Shown here: positions 52,409-61,762 of the stretch, in pieces | Numbering within the stretch: the first letter of the stretch is position 1 | Layout: each line of letters begins with the position of its first letter | Assembly (NCBI RefSeq): GCF_037963145.1 | Contig: NZ_CP150144.1 | Coordinates: 868,001 to 932,000 of the forward strand | Length of the DNA stretch: 64,000 nt | Direction: 5' to 3' | From: Oceanobacillus sp. FSL K6-2867 | GTDB lineage: Bacteria > Bacillota > Bacilli > Bacillales > Amphibacillaceae | The notes under the pieces: generated by a model | Database searches by the model: none | The model's input: only the letters and a program-made list of their open reading frames with translations | Told to the model about the DNA's origin: nothing | Program-made: the position numbers and the translations under genes

Positions 52409-53287
52409 ATGAAACAATACATTGGAGACGGAATGCTGTTTATCACAGCAATCGTATGGGGCAGTGGATTTGTTGTTACTGCAATCGCTTTAGAATATTT
52501 ATCAGCTTATCAGGTCATGGCTGGAAGATTCATTATAGCTGCCATTATCCTTTCACTTTTATTTAGAAAAAGGTTCCAAACATTCACCAAATCGATTGTT
52601 TGGAAGGGAGCGATATTAGGAACGATTTTATATGTAGGGTTCGCTTTGCAAACGGTTGGTTTAGAATACACTACACCATCCAAAAATGCCTTCTTAACCG
52701 CGGTGAATGTTGTTATTGTGCCATTAATTGCTTATATGGTTTATAAACGCAAAGTAGATCGTTATGAAACCATCGGGTCCATCATCGCAATCATTGGAAT
52801 TGGCTTCATTTCTCTCCAAGGGTCTATGACAATTAATATCGGGGATGCATTATCGCTTGCCTGTGCAGTTGCCTTTGCTTTTGATATTTTTTACACAAAT
52901 CATTTTGTAAAAAAGGAAGATGCAATATCACTGACCATCGTCCAGTTTATTACAGCTTCTATCATTGGTGTCATTGCCGTTTTTGTTCAAGGCGATATAC
53001 CAACAATCTTTGAAAAAGAAGCGCTGTATTCCATTATCTACTTGGCAGTATTTTCAACAACCATTGCTTACGTTTGTCAAAATATTGCCTTCAAGTATAC
53101 CACCGCAACAAAAGGAGCGATTATCCTTTCATTAGAATCATTTTTTGGTATGATATTGTCTGTCCTATTTTTACATGAGATGCTTACAGGCCGTATGATT
53201 ACAGGTGCCATTTTCATTATGGCCGCTATTTTCATAACAGAATTAAAGCCAAAGCTGCACCGAAAACGTATCATAGAAAATACATAA
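52409..53287 (+). CDS. EamA family (DMT) transporter
   Basis: A 292-residue drug/metabolite transporter with ten helices in two EamA repeats: residues 1-137 (AIVWGSGFVVTAIALEYLSA, LGTILYVGFALQTVGLEYTT) and 140-285 (GDALSLACAVAFAFDIFYTN, VFSTTIAYVCQNIAFKYTTA). It carries an unknown small molecule through the plasma membrane. A ribosome site AGGAG precedes the ATG and a terminator follows, so it is a single-gene unit. Confidence 0.88.
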   Translation: MKQYIGDGMLFITAIVWGSGFVVTAIALEYLSAYQVMAGRFIIAAIILSLLFRKRFQTFTKSIVWKGAILGTILYVGFALQTVGLEYTTPSKNAFLTAVNVVIVPLIAYMVYKRKVDRYETIGSIIAIIGIGFISLQGSMTINIGDALSLACAVAFAFDIFYTNHFVKKEDAISLTIVQFITASIIGVIAVFVQGDIPTIFEKEALYSIIYLAVFSTTIAYVCQNIAFKYTTATKGAIILSLESFFGMILSVLFLHEMLTGRMITGAIFIMAAIFITELKPKLHRKRIIENT

Positions 53288-53288
53288 A

Positions 53289-53328
53289 AATAGCGATAGA
53301 ATAGCTTTCAAGCTAGACTATCGCTATT
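53289..53328 (+). terminator. EamA gene terminator
   Basis: AATAGCGATAG and CTATCGCTATT, 11-bp stem with an 18-nt loop. Confidence 0.7.
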
Positions 53329-53433
53329 CGGTATATTTTCAAAAGGATTTATTCCATTCATAAATCCCCCCCAAAAAAAAGCACCTTACATATTTGAACG
53401 TCTTACAGAAGAGAACGAACATCTTGCACCCTC

Positions 53434-53699
53434 TTATAACAATTTCCAATAAAGATCTCTTCTATCGGACTCAGTTGGCTTTCTAACAAACTTTATGCTT
53501 TTTCTGTCACAAGCCCCAAATTTAATAAAATTTTGTTGTGCTTCTCTAAATGAAACATAATTAGCACCGCACATGTTTCATCTGGGTATTTATATTGATA
53601 ACCATCATCTTCCCAAAAACAGATTCCATAAATTTCGAAGGTGTCTGGCGGCTCTTCATCTAATGTTTTATAACCACAACAAGGACAGTGAAATTTCAC
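53434..53699 (-). pseudogene. Frameshifted CPCC-family cysteine-rich protein
   Basis: The first 40 residues match the CPCC family: MKFHCPCCGYKTLDEEPPDT and ICFWEDDGYQYKYPDE, with cysteine pairs for a metal. After TC at about 53570 the frame leaves the family (AVLIMFHLEKHN to a stop at 53493). Shifting by one base gives CGANYVSFREAQQNFIKFGA, CDRKSIKFVRKPTESDRRDL and YWKLL to a stop at 53434, the expected CPCC tail. One indel is enough. Confidence 0.85.
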
Positions 53700-53734
53700 G
53701 GCTTCACCTTAATTCAATAAAAGCATCATATAGT

Positions 53735-53926
53735 TCAATCAGAGTTATTAATTTTTTTCTCTAAGGCCTTTACCCCTCTGATTAACCAATATAAGACTAT
53801 CCAGGGTAAAACAAATTTTGTAATCCATTCAATTAAAACAAATAAGAAGAAACTTTCCATGTTAAAAAACGGCAGAATTATAAAAAGACCTAATAAAATC
53901 GCTCCACAAATAATAAAATTTTTCAT
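53735..53926 (-). CDS. Small membrane protein, 63 aa
   Basis: A 63-residue protein with two helices: IICGAILLGLFIILPFF (4-20) and FVLIEWITKFVLPWIVLYWL (29-48), then a basic tail VKALEKKINNSD. GAGGGGG lies 9 nt before the ATG. It is unrecognised. It lies upstream of the CPCC relic on the same strand and may share its transcript. Confidence 0.6.
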   Translation of the reverse strand: MKNFIICGAILLGLFIILPFFNMESFFLFVLIEWITKFVLPWIVLYWLIRGVKALEKKINNSD

Positions 53927-54276
53927 TTAAATATCCCCCCTCATAAAGTAAGTACATATTACAAGCAGTTGCATATGTTACGTGGCCACATAAATCGATT
54001 GCTCCATTTGTAGGGAATCATTATCCTAATTAACAGATAAATTATCTTCCGCCGCAACCTTTTGCATTAAATGAGCTTTTAACGAACATATTGCTGTGTG
54101 ATTCCCAATAAATTGTTAATTCTTAAACGCATGAATCTGATAAATTAGGACCTTCATTTTAATAACTCTCCTTATTATTTAAATGAGGAAATTTTAACAT
54201 TATTATTAAACAAACGCTATTGCTATCAAGTTGCTTAATAAGGAGTAAAAGTTTGTTCTAATTTTGCCTAGTTTAT
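53927..54276. other. Intergenic region before the M20 deacylase
   Basis: I see no gene or terminator here. The DNA is AT-rich with scattered stops; only the hairpin at 54277-54324, listed separately, stands out. Confidence 0.35.
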
Positions 54277-54324
54277 ATCTACCAGCATTTTGGGTAAAAT
54301 ACAGTTGTATTCTTACCTGTAGAT
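54277..54324 (+). promoter_or_regulatory. Hairpin in the M20 deacylase leader
   Basis: ATCTAC (54277-54282) pairs with GTAGAT (54319-54324). Inside, GGTAA..ATAC-AG-TTGTAT..TTACC forms a second stem after an asymmetric bulge. It ends 15 nt before GGAGGG and could control ribosome access. It matches no riboswitch class I know. Confidence 0.45.
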
Positions 54325-54353
54325 GGGCAGATAAAATTTTGGAGGGATTTAAT

Positions 54354-55502
54354 ATGAAACATTTCACAGAAGAAGAAAAGATAAAGATTTTATCTGATAT
54401 TATAGCGATTAAATCTATCAATGAAAACGAAATTGAAGTGGCAAATTACCTGAAAGATTTATTTGATGAATACGGCATTAAATCTAAAATTGTTCCAGTT
54501 ACAGACACTCGTGTTAACTTAGTGGCTGAAATCGGAAGCGGGAGTCCAGTAATTGGCGTTTCTGGTCATATGGATGTCGTTTCTCCTGGTGATGAAAGAG
54601 AGTGGACGCAAGATCCGTTCACATTGACAGAAAGAGACGGAAAATTATATGGACGGGGAACAAATGACATGAAAGCAGGTTTAGTAAACCTTGCATTAGT
54701 GATAATTGAGCTCAAAGAAAATAATGAACTAAAAAATGGTACGGTTCGTTTTTTGGCAACGACTGGTGAAGAAGTCGGCGGTGCAGGGTCTAAAAAATTA
54801 TATGAAGAAGGCTATATGGATGATGTGGATTATCTGTGGGTGGCTGAACCTTCTCATGACACGATTATTTACGCCCACAAAGGATCGCTTAACCTCCGGA
54901 TAACGTCTATTGGTGAAGCTGCACACAGTTCTATGCCTGATCAAGGTTATAATGCGATTAATCCATTAATGGAATATCTCCTGGAATTAGATGAAAACTT
55001 GAATGACGATAATCGTAAAAATGAAGTTCTGGGTAAATTGGTTATGAGTACCACTATTTTTAATGCAGGAAACCAAGTAAACTCAGTTCCAGAAAAAGCT
55101 TCAGCTGAAATAAACGTACGTACGATTCGAGAATTTGATAACGATGAAGTGATTGACTTATTTAAAACAACAGCTGACAAATACAATAAAGAAGGTTCTG
55201 ATATTAGTGTTGAAGTGACAATGTCATTGCCAAGTGTTTTCACTGCAGGACAGTCTGAAATGGTTGATCTTGCTAAAGAACTCGGTGAAAAATACTTAGA
55301 CCTGGACATTTCCGTTAAAGGTTCGCCAGGTGTCACGGATGCATCCAACTTATTACGCGATAAAGATGATAACTTCCCATTTATGATGTTTGGACCAGGC
55401 GAAACAAAAATGGCTCACAAAACAGATGAATATGTCTACAAAGATTACTACTTAGCATTTTTCGATATTTATAAAGAGCTAATTTTAGGATTATCGAAGT
55501 AA
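54354..55502 (+). CDS. M20 family ArgE/DapE-type deacylase
   Basis: A 382-residue two-zinc deacylase. VSGHMDVVSPGDEREWTQDP (zinc motif and catalytic Asp, near 70), GRGTNDMKAGLVNLALVI near 100, TTGEEVGGAGSKKLYEEG near 140 and the late GPGETKMAHKTDEYVYKDYY near 350 match the succinyl-diaminopimelate/acetylornithine deacylase branch. GGAGGG precedes the ATG at 54354; the upstream part of the frame is leader. The acyl substrate is uncertain, and no arginine or lysine genes are adjacent. Confidence 0.88.
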   Translation: MKHFTEEEKIKILSDIIAIKSINENEIEVANYLKDLFDEYGIKSKIVPVTDTRVNLVAEIGSGSPVIGVSGHMDVVSPGDEREWTQDPFTLTERDGKLYGRGTNDMKAGLVNLALVIIELKENNELKNGTVRFLATTGEEVGGAGSKKLYEEGYMDDVDYLWVAEPSHDTIIYAHKGSLNLRITSIGEAAHSSMPDQGYNAINPLMEYLLELDENLNDDNRKNEVLGKLVMSTTIFNAGNQVNSVPEKASAEINVRTIREFDNDEVIDLFKTTADKYNKEGSDISVEVTMSLPSVFTAGQSEMVDLAKELGEKYLDLDISVKGSPGVTDASNLLRDKDDNFPFMMFGPGETKMAHKTDEYVYKDYYLAFFDIYKELILGLSK

Positions 55503-55521
55503 AAAGGGATTTTTATACAAC

Positions 55522-55565
55522 AAAGAGGTGACTACCGTTCATTTTTAGTGGACATCTCTTTTTCC
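55522..55565 (+). terminator. Terminator after the deacylase gene
   Basis: AAAGAGGTGAC and GTGGACATCTCTTT form an imperfect stem followed by TTTCC. Confidence 0.6.
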
Positions 55566-55667
55566 TATTTCAAATATGAAACCAGCTTTAAAAACCTTGC
55601 AAAAAGACGCTTTCCAATTAAAGAAAAGCGCCCGTTAATGGAATATCTATTTAGTTTTTACTCTCGC

Positions 55668-56384
55668 TTAATTGGAGAATTCAAATGATAAAAACTCAGG
55701 CAGTTGTTGTTTATGCTTGTCGAGCATAATCTGTTCTGGCTTGATGCCCTGCTCACGCAGCACCTCAATGTTCTGCTTAAGGAACTCATCGCTTCCAACA
55801 ATATAGAAAAGGCCATCTTTGTCTGCAGCAAGATTTTCCACTTCTTCATAATAGTCATTACGGTTATCGACAAACTGTGATTTGAACTTCTTGTCTGGTG
55901 CGGATTTAAAAATATCAGTGAATAAAAAGTCTTTTGATGAATCGATGTTCAGCGAATGAATTTGATTAACGTTGTCAGCACGTTCAAAATAATCAAGTAC
56001 AAGCGGTCTGAATGTTGCCAGGCCAACACCTGATGACAGCAGGTAAATATTTTTGTCCTCTCTTTTAAGCGGTACATTTGAATGCGTTTTAAATATTGCA
56101 ACTTCATTACCGACCTTAAGGTTTCTTAATATCATTTTAAACTCAGAGCACTGCTCTTTGATACGTGTCGTGATACCAATAGATTTTGCTTGTGGTAAAG
56201 TGGAGATTGACATATGGCGAATCAAGCTACGATTTGGTTTATCCCCAGCATTAAATCCTCCCAGTGCGAAGTGGGTATGGGAACCTTCTTCCCATGTAAA
56301 GTCTTCCGGGCAGTCGAGCAGGTACGTTTTAACCTCAGGCGTTTCATCAATAATCTCATTTATTTTAGTCCAATATATTTGCAT
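55668..56384 (-). CDS. Ferredoxin-NADP reductase-like flavoprotein
   Basis: A 238-residue FAD/NAD(P) protein of the FNR superfamily. RSLIRHMSISTLPQAKSIGI near residue 52 fits the FAD-binding R-x-Y-S-type motif (RHMSIS), IYLLSSGVGLATFRPLVLDY near 115 binds NAD(P)H, and YIVGSDEFLKQNIEVLREQG near 195 is the late nucleotide motif. The C-terminus ends EFLSFEFSN. There is no iron-sulfur domain. Its partner is unknown. Confidence 0.78.
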   Translation of the reverse strand: MQIYWTKINEIIDETPEVKTYLLDCPEDFTWEEGSHTHFALGGFNAGDKPNRSLIRHMSISTLPQAKSIGITTRIKEQCSEFKMILRNLKVGNEVAIFKTHSNVPLKREDKNIYLLSSGVGLATFRPLVLDYFERADNVNQIHSLNIDSSKDFLFTDIFKSAPDKKFKSQFVDNRNDYYEEVENLAADKDGLFYIVGSDEFLKQNIEVLREQGIKPEQIMLDKHKQQLPEFLSFEFSN

Positions 56385-56614
56385 TATATATTCTCCTTAC
56401 TCAAAATATAGGTTTCGTTACTATCTACTATACAACAAGTGATAACAATTCTCAATTAAACGGATTGATTATTTCAGATAACTCAGGTGAATCTTCACTC
56501 GTTATAAATACAATGGAATAAATGACTAACCATTTAGAGGCTGGGAAATAGAGATTTTCATAGAAAAACCGAGCATGCAAATTGGCTTCACATCTCGGCT
56601 TTTAAATTTATTAT

Positions 56615-57988
56615 TTATACTAGTAATTGCTCTTGTTTTCTTATCTTTTCCGTTTCCATAGCCATTGCTTTCAGTGCTACCTGATTCAGGAAGTTTACTG
56701 GTTTATTGTAATGTGGCTGGAAAAAGAAATCAGTTAATGCCAATTGTTCGATCGTCATATTGTTGGCAATACCGACGCTAATCGTATTGATTGCCTGCGT
56801 AAAGTCGGCATCAGAAATGACTTGTGCACCAACAATGCGATGTGTTTCTGTTTCAAACACAAGCTTTAATTGGATTACCGCATTTTCCGGCATGAATTCC
56901 GGACGATAATTATCTTCAATAGTGGCACTTGCTACAGATAATCCTGCTAATTTTGCAGCACTTTCAGTTAAACCTGTTGAAGCAATGTTATGATTGTATA
57001 TTTTCAATCCGGAAGTTCCTTGTGTTCCAGGATGTTCCATAACAGGTTTCTCCAGATTGTGAGCCACTAATGTACCCATTCTTACTGCATTCGTTGCCAA
57101 TGGAATATAGCTGGGCTGCCTAGTTGCATTATTAGATACAGCACAGCAATCACCCGCAGCATATACATCTTTCACACTTGTGCGCATATACTCGTCAACG
57201 ATAATTGCTCCATTGCCCAACATCTCTATTTGACCTTTGAATAGTCCTGTATTCGGTCTAAATCCAACACACATGACAACTAAGTCTGCGTTATATGCCC
57301 CTTTATCCGTGATTACTTTTTCCACAGTCCCGGTTCCTTCAAATTTGGAAACGGTCTGATCAAGAGCAAGTTCAATACCGCGTTGTTTGAAGGTTGTTTC
57401 AACAGGAGAAGTAAAGGTGTCATCTAAATAACGATTTAGAATTCTTTCCTCACTATCGATTAATGTAACGTTTTTTCCGTTTTCTTCAAAAGCTTCAACA
57501 AGCTCCACACCAATGTATCCTGCACCAACAACGACAACATTTCGGGCAGATTCAGAACGTTTAATGATCTCTTTTGCATGCTCGAAGTTCTTACATAACA
57601 ACACATTTTCTAAATCTGAGCCTGGAATTGGCGGTGTGACAGGCCAAGAACCTGAAGTAATAATCAGCTTATCATAGCTATAGTCTTTTGTTTCACCTGT
57701 TTTCATATCTCTCGCTTGGATTTGTTTCTCATTTAAATTGCAGGCTGTTACTTCATGATTCATATGCATGTTTACACCTAGTCGCTCAAAATGCTCCACA
57801 GAAGCGTAAAATAGTCCATTCGGATCCTCCACGACACCACCAACATAAAGGGCAATACCGCAAGATAGGAAGGAAACATTATCATTTTTTTCGAAAACAT
57901 CAATTTGTGCTTCAGGGTAAAGATTTACTATATTATTAATCGCTGCTGTTCCAGCATGAGTGCATCCAATAACTGCTACTTTCATCAT
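56615..57988 (-). CDS. nox: NADH oxidase / CoA-disulfide reductase-like flavoprotein
   Basis: A 457-residue pyridine nucleotide-disulfide oxidoreductase with one redox cysteine (C42 in NDNVSFLSCGIALYVGGVV), typical of water-forming NADH oxidases. FAD fold VIGCTHAGTAAINNIVNLYP at the N-terminus, NAD fold NVVVVGAGYIGVELVEAFEE near 150 and the FAD segment VKDVYAAGDCCAVSNNAT near 270 are clear. It would reoxidise NADH with O2. Its promoter carries two copies of a Rex-like motif, linking it to the cyd genes. Confidence 0.9.
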   Translation of the reverse strand: MMKVAVIGCTHAGTAAINNIVNLYPEAQIDVFEKNDNVSFLSCGIALYVGGVVEDPNGLFYASVEHFERLGVNMHMNHEVTACNLNEKQIQARDMKTGETKDYSYDKLIITSGSWPVTPPIPGSDLENVLLCKNFEHAKEIIKRSESARNVVVVGAGYIGVELVEAFEENGKNVTLIDSEERILNRYLDDTFTSPVETTFKQRGIELALDQTVSKFEGTGTVEKVITDKGAYNADLVVMCVGFRPNTGLFKGQIEMLGNGAIIVDEYMRTSVKDVYAAGDCCAVSNNATRQPSYIPLATNAVRMGTLVAHNLEKPVMEHPGTQGTSGLKIYNHNIASTGLTESAAKLAGLSVASATIEDNYRPEFMPENAVIQLKLVFETETHRIVGAQVISDADFTQAINTISVGIANNMTIEQLALTDFFFQPHYNKPVNFLNQVALKAMAMETEKIRKQEQLLV

Positions 57989-58009
57989 TCATCATCCTTT
58001 GGTTTTTAT

Positions 58010-58071
58010 TGTTCAGCATTTCACATAGTTACGTTGTAAATATACTATACCACTATGTTCAATATTTCACA
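58010..58071 (-). promoter_or_regulatory. nox promoter with two Rex-like motifs
   Basis: TGTTCAGCATTTCACA (58010-58025) and TGTTCAATATTTCACA (58056-58071, plus-strand order) share 14 of 16 bases, 46 bp apart. On the minus strand TTGTGA, 17-bp spacer and TATAGT form the promoter between them; the upstream copy overlaps the -35 box and the other lies after the start site. Confidence 0.6.
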
Positions 58072-58150
58072 AGTGGTGATGAGAATTTTTTTGAATCAAC
58101 CTTACACATTTGAAATTAATGAAATACATATTAAAGCATTCAAGAGATTC

Positions 58151-58249
58151 TCAAATGCATGACACATAGACATTATCAATTTTGTCTCTGCTAATAACAA
58201 TAAGAGAATCTAAACCGTAATCTGCATTTAAATTCCCAATGTCATTCAC
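58151..58249 (-). pseudogene. Orphan coding-like relic
   Basis: The minus strand reads VNDIGNLNADYGLDSLIVIS then RDKIDNVYVSCI and a stop; there is no ribosome site. It looks like the end of a real protein that has lost its start. Family unknown. The rest of 58072-58351 shows nothing. Confidence 0.3.
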
Positions 58250-58351
58250 TGCCTTTTATCTTAATCCAGGGTTTTCCTGATTATATCACTAAGGTATCGT
58301 GCATATTAGTTTCTGAAGAAGTAGCAGAGGGCCAATTGTGGTATTAAGTTC

Positions 58352-59397
<1,046 letters not shown>

Positions 59398-59458
59398 AAA
59401 AAAGCTGATGTATCTTATGACGATAACAAACGCTATCGCCAAGTGGGATCAGCTTTTT
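59398..59458 (-). terminator. Terminator of the sugar transporter gene
   Basis: AAAAAGCTGAT / ATCAGCTTTTT outer stem with a second stem GGCGATA/TTATCGTC inside; T-run on the minus strand. Confidence 0.7.
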
Positions 59459-59508
59459 ATATTGCATTTATTTTGTGTATTTCTATTAAAACAAGAAAAG
59501 ACGAAAAC

Positions 59509-60975
59509 TTATCGAATATATTCCGTTCTTGATGTAGCACTTATATCACGGCTGCTGTATGTGCGAAAACTATGTTCCAAATCTTCAAGTGAACGGCCTC
59601 TTGTTTCCGGTAAGTATTTTTTCGCAAATAGGAGTGCAATTACATTAAGAGCTGCAAAAATAAAGAACGTAATGGCTAATCCAAGAATATTAAGCGCCAC
59701 AGGGAATATCAAGGTAATCAGAAAGTTTGTCATCCAATTAAAAAAGACACTTACACCCATCCCCATTCCGCGTACGCGAAGCGGAAAGATTTCGGAAAGC
59801 ATCAGCCATGTCGTTGGTGAGATTGCCCCCTGCATAAAGGCTAGGAAACATACTGTCAATGTTAATACAACAAATGGTTGTGCAGGCGTTCCTTGAAGCA
59901 GCATAGAAGCGATACCAATAAGTGAAAGTGAGGTGATTACACCAACCTGACCTACCATTAGCATTTTTCTGTGGGAAACTTTACCAAGGATATATACTCC
60001 TACCCCGGTAGCAATCACAGCTATGATTCCATTAGCAATATTACTAACGAGGGCAGCGTTTGTACTAAATCCGGCATCTCCCAGGATTGTTGTCCCATAA
60101 TACATGATTGCATTTACACCTGTTATTTGCTGCAGAACTGCAACACCAATACCTATCAGAACAATTCGGCGCATCCATGGGATGTTTAAATCTTTAAACG
60201 TTGCTTTATTCCTGTTAGAAGTTTTTTCGACAGATGCTTTAATGCTGTCGAACTCTAATTCCGCTCGCTTCGGTTCTCGAACTTGTTGTAAAACATGAAG
60301 TCCTTCTGACATTTTCCTTTTATGGATAAGCCAGCGTGGGCTTTCAGGTACAATATACATCCCGATCCATAGAACAACAGCTGGAACCGCAGCAATCACA
60401 AGCATATAGCGCCAAACACCATCATTGCCAGTAATAAGAACTGTAGCAAGCAGCGCATTGAGACTATAAGCCAAGAATTGACCAGTAACGAGCATAAGCT
60501 CATTCTGGGTAACCATTCTGCTTCGTCGCTCTACCGGGGCGACTTCAGATAAATAAGTTTGTACCGTTACAGATGCACCCCCGACAGCTAGACCAAGGAA
60601 AAAACGGGAAAAAATCATAAACATTGCGGTTGGGGCCAGCGTACAACCGATTGTCGCAATAAAGAATAGAGCGGCAATGTAACGAATTACCCGGCGACGT
60701 CCAAACTGATCAGACAGCTGCCCTCCCAGAACTGCACCAAAAGCTGCACCAAGTACGAGTGAACTTGCTACTAAACCTTCTGTAAAGGCGTTAAGATCTA
60801 ACTGCCCCGGCTTAGCCATAAACGGTAATGCCCCGTTGATTACGCCTGTATCATATCCAAAAAGTAATCCACCAAATGTCGAAAAAATCATGATGATAGT
60901 TAAATATTTATTAGAACCGATATGCCTTTTCTTTTTCTCGTTTTTGGGTATTACGTTGCTATCTTTTTTTCTCAT
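59509..60975 (-). CDS. Sugar porter family MFS transporter (IolT/YncC-like)
   Basis: A 488-residue, 12-helix sugar:proton symporter. FGGLLFGYDTGVINGALPFM in helix 1, GGQLSDQFGRRRVIR between helices 2 and 3, PESPRWLIHKRK after helix 6, QQITGVNAIMYYGTTIL in helix 7 and KKYLPETRGRSLEDLEHSF at the end are the diagnostic sugar-porter motifs. The QQITGVNAIMYY motif fits hexose or inositol carriers. No sugar catabolic genes are adjacent, so the substrate is open. Confidence 0.88.
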   Translation of the reverse strand: MRKKDSNVIPKNEKKKRHIGSNKYLTIIMIFSTFGGLLFGYDTGVINGALPFMAKPGQLDLNAFTEGLVASSLVLGAAFGAVLGGQLSDQFGRRRVIRYIAALFFIATIGCTLAPTAMFMIFSRFFLGLAVGGASVTVQTYLSEVAPVERRSRMVTQNELMLVTGQFLAYSLNALLATVLITGNDGVWRYMLVIAAVPAVVLWIGMYIVPESPRWLIHKRKMSEGLHVLQQVREPKRAELEFDSIKASVEKTSNRNKATFKDLNIPWMRRIVLIGIGVAVLQQITGVNAIMYYGTTILGDAGFSTNAALVSNIANGIIAVIATGVGVYILGKVSHRKMLMVGQVGVITSLSLIGIASMLLQGTPAQPFVVLTLTVCFLAFMQGAISPTTWLMLSEIFPLRVRGMGMGVSVFFNWMTNFLITLIFPVALNILGLAITFFIFAALNVIALLFAKKYLPETRGRSLEDLEHSFRTYSSRDISATSRTEYIR

Positions 60976-61132
60976 TTATCGATGTTCCTCTCTAGATGTT
61001 TTCTATCATTTAATTAGGTTTTTTCAAAAGACAGTAAAAATTTAAGTATTGAAAACCTCCGTAATTTTAAAGAAAATAAAAATACTATTACAAGCGTAAT
61101 AGCAAAATGATCTTACTCTATCCGTTTATAGT

Positions 61133-61260
61133 TTACTTTTTCCTCCGTTTCCTCTGTTTTTTCACTTTGCCTTTTTTATTTTCCGATGCTTTTTCTTCCC
61201 AATTACTGTGCTTTTTTGTGTAGCCTTTTCCCTTAATAACTGCCTCTTTTAATTCCCCAT
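61133..61260 (-). pseudogene. Very basic short ORF with a one-base shift
   Basis: GGAGG leads to an ATG at 61258-61260 whose frame ends after three codons. One base off, the text reads NGELKEAVIKGKGYTKKHSN then WEEKASENKKGKVKKQRKRR and KK before a stop at 61133. This would be a 40-residue, strongly basic protein, possibly nucleic-acid binding. It may be a damaged small gene. No family recognised. Confidence 0.35.
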
Positions 61261-61559
61261 TTCACCTAAAACCTCCGTCTATCTGTGTTTATTACTATCT
61301 TTTACCCATGTAGATAACAAACAAAACATCAAATGTCTTCGGAAATCGCTTGTTTATCGTCAAAACTTCTCATTTTGTTATACCCAATCCATAATCACAC
61401 ATGATATTTTTTATCGTTTCTTAAAAATTCTCTTCAAAATTCCCACATCAAACAGAGAGATTTCAATAATTTTTCTAAAACAATTTCTTTTTTAAATGGT
61501 CTGGACATATTACCGTCAATGTTTTATCATGAATGGTCTGAATTTATCACGTATTAATG

Positions 61560-61762
61560 GGCTATAATATCCTATCCTCTACACGTGAGAGGACCAATAC
61601 GCGTGAACATGCAGGAGGTAACTTTGTGTGGGTATAAAACAGTCCGTAAATTTTTGATACTGTTCGCGGGTCCATGGGTCTTCCATGCGGTACAAACATT
61701 CAGTACGGGAAAATGGTTTCGCACTGAATGAAGTTTCACTTTATGTAAAGGGGTGTTGCACC
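61560..61762 (+). promoter_or_regulatory. MFS gene leader with an IS605-like hairpin
   Basis: TATAAT at 61562-61567 and a CCTCTACACGTGAGAGG hairpin start a long leader. AGGAGGT (61614) precedes a 35-codon TTG ORF (MCGYKTVRKFLILFAGPWVF ...). CATTCAGT/ACTGAATG (61697-61704, 61723-61730) is followed by AAGTTTCACTTTAT and AAAGGGG, the MFS ribosome site. The hairpin and tail match the relic at 43123-43172. The rest of 60976-61559 shows only the small ORF at 61133. Confidence 0.5.

Noticed and set aside
61685..61762. 26-residue N-terminal extension of the DHA1 transporter
   Set aside because: It is encoded by the repeat hairpin; the ribosome site AAAGGGG and the helix-1 motif place the start at 61763.
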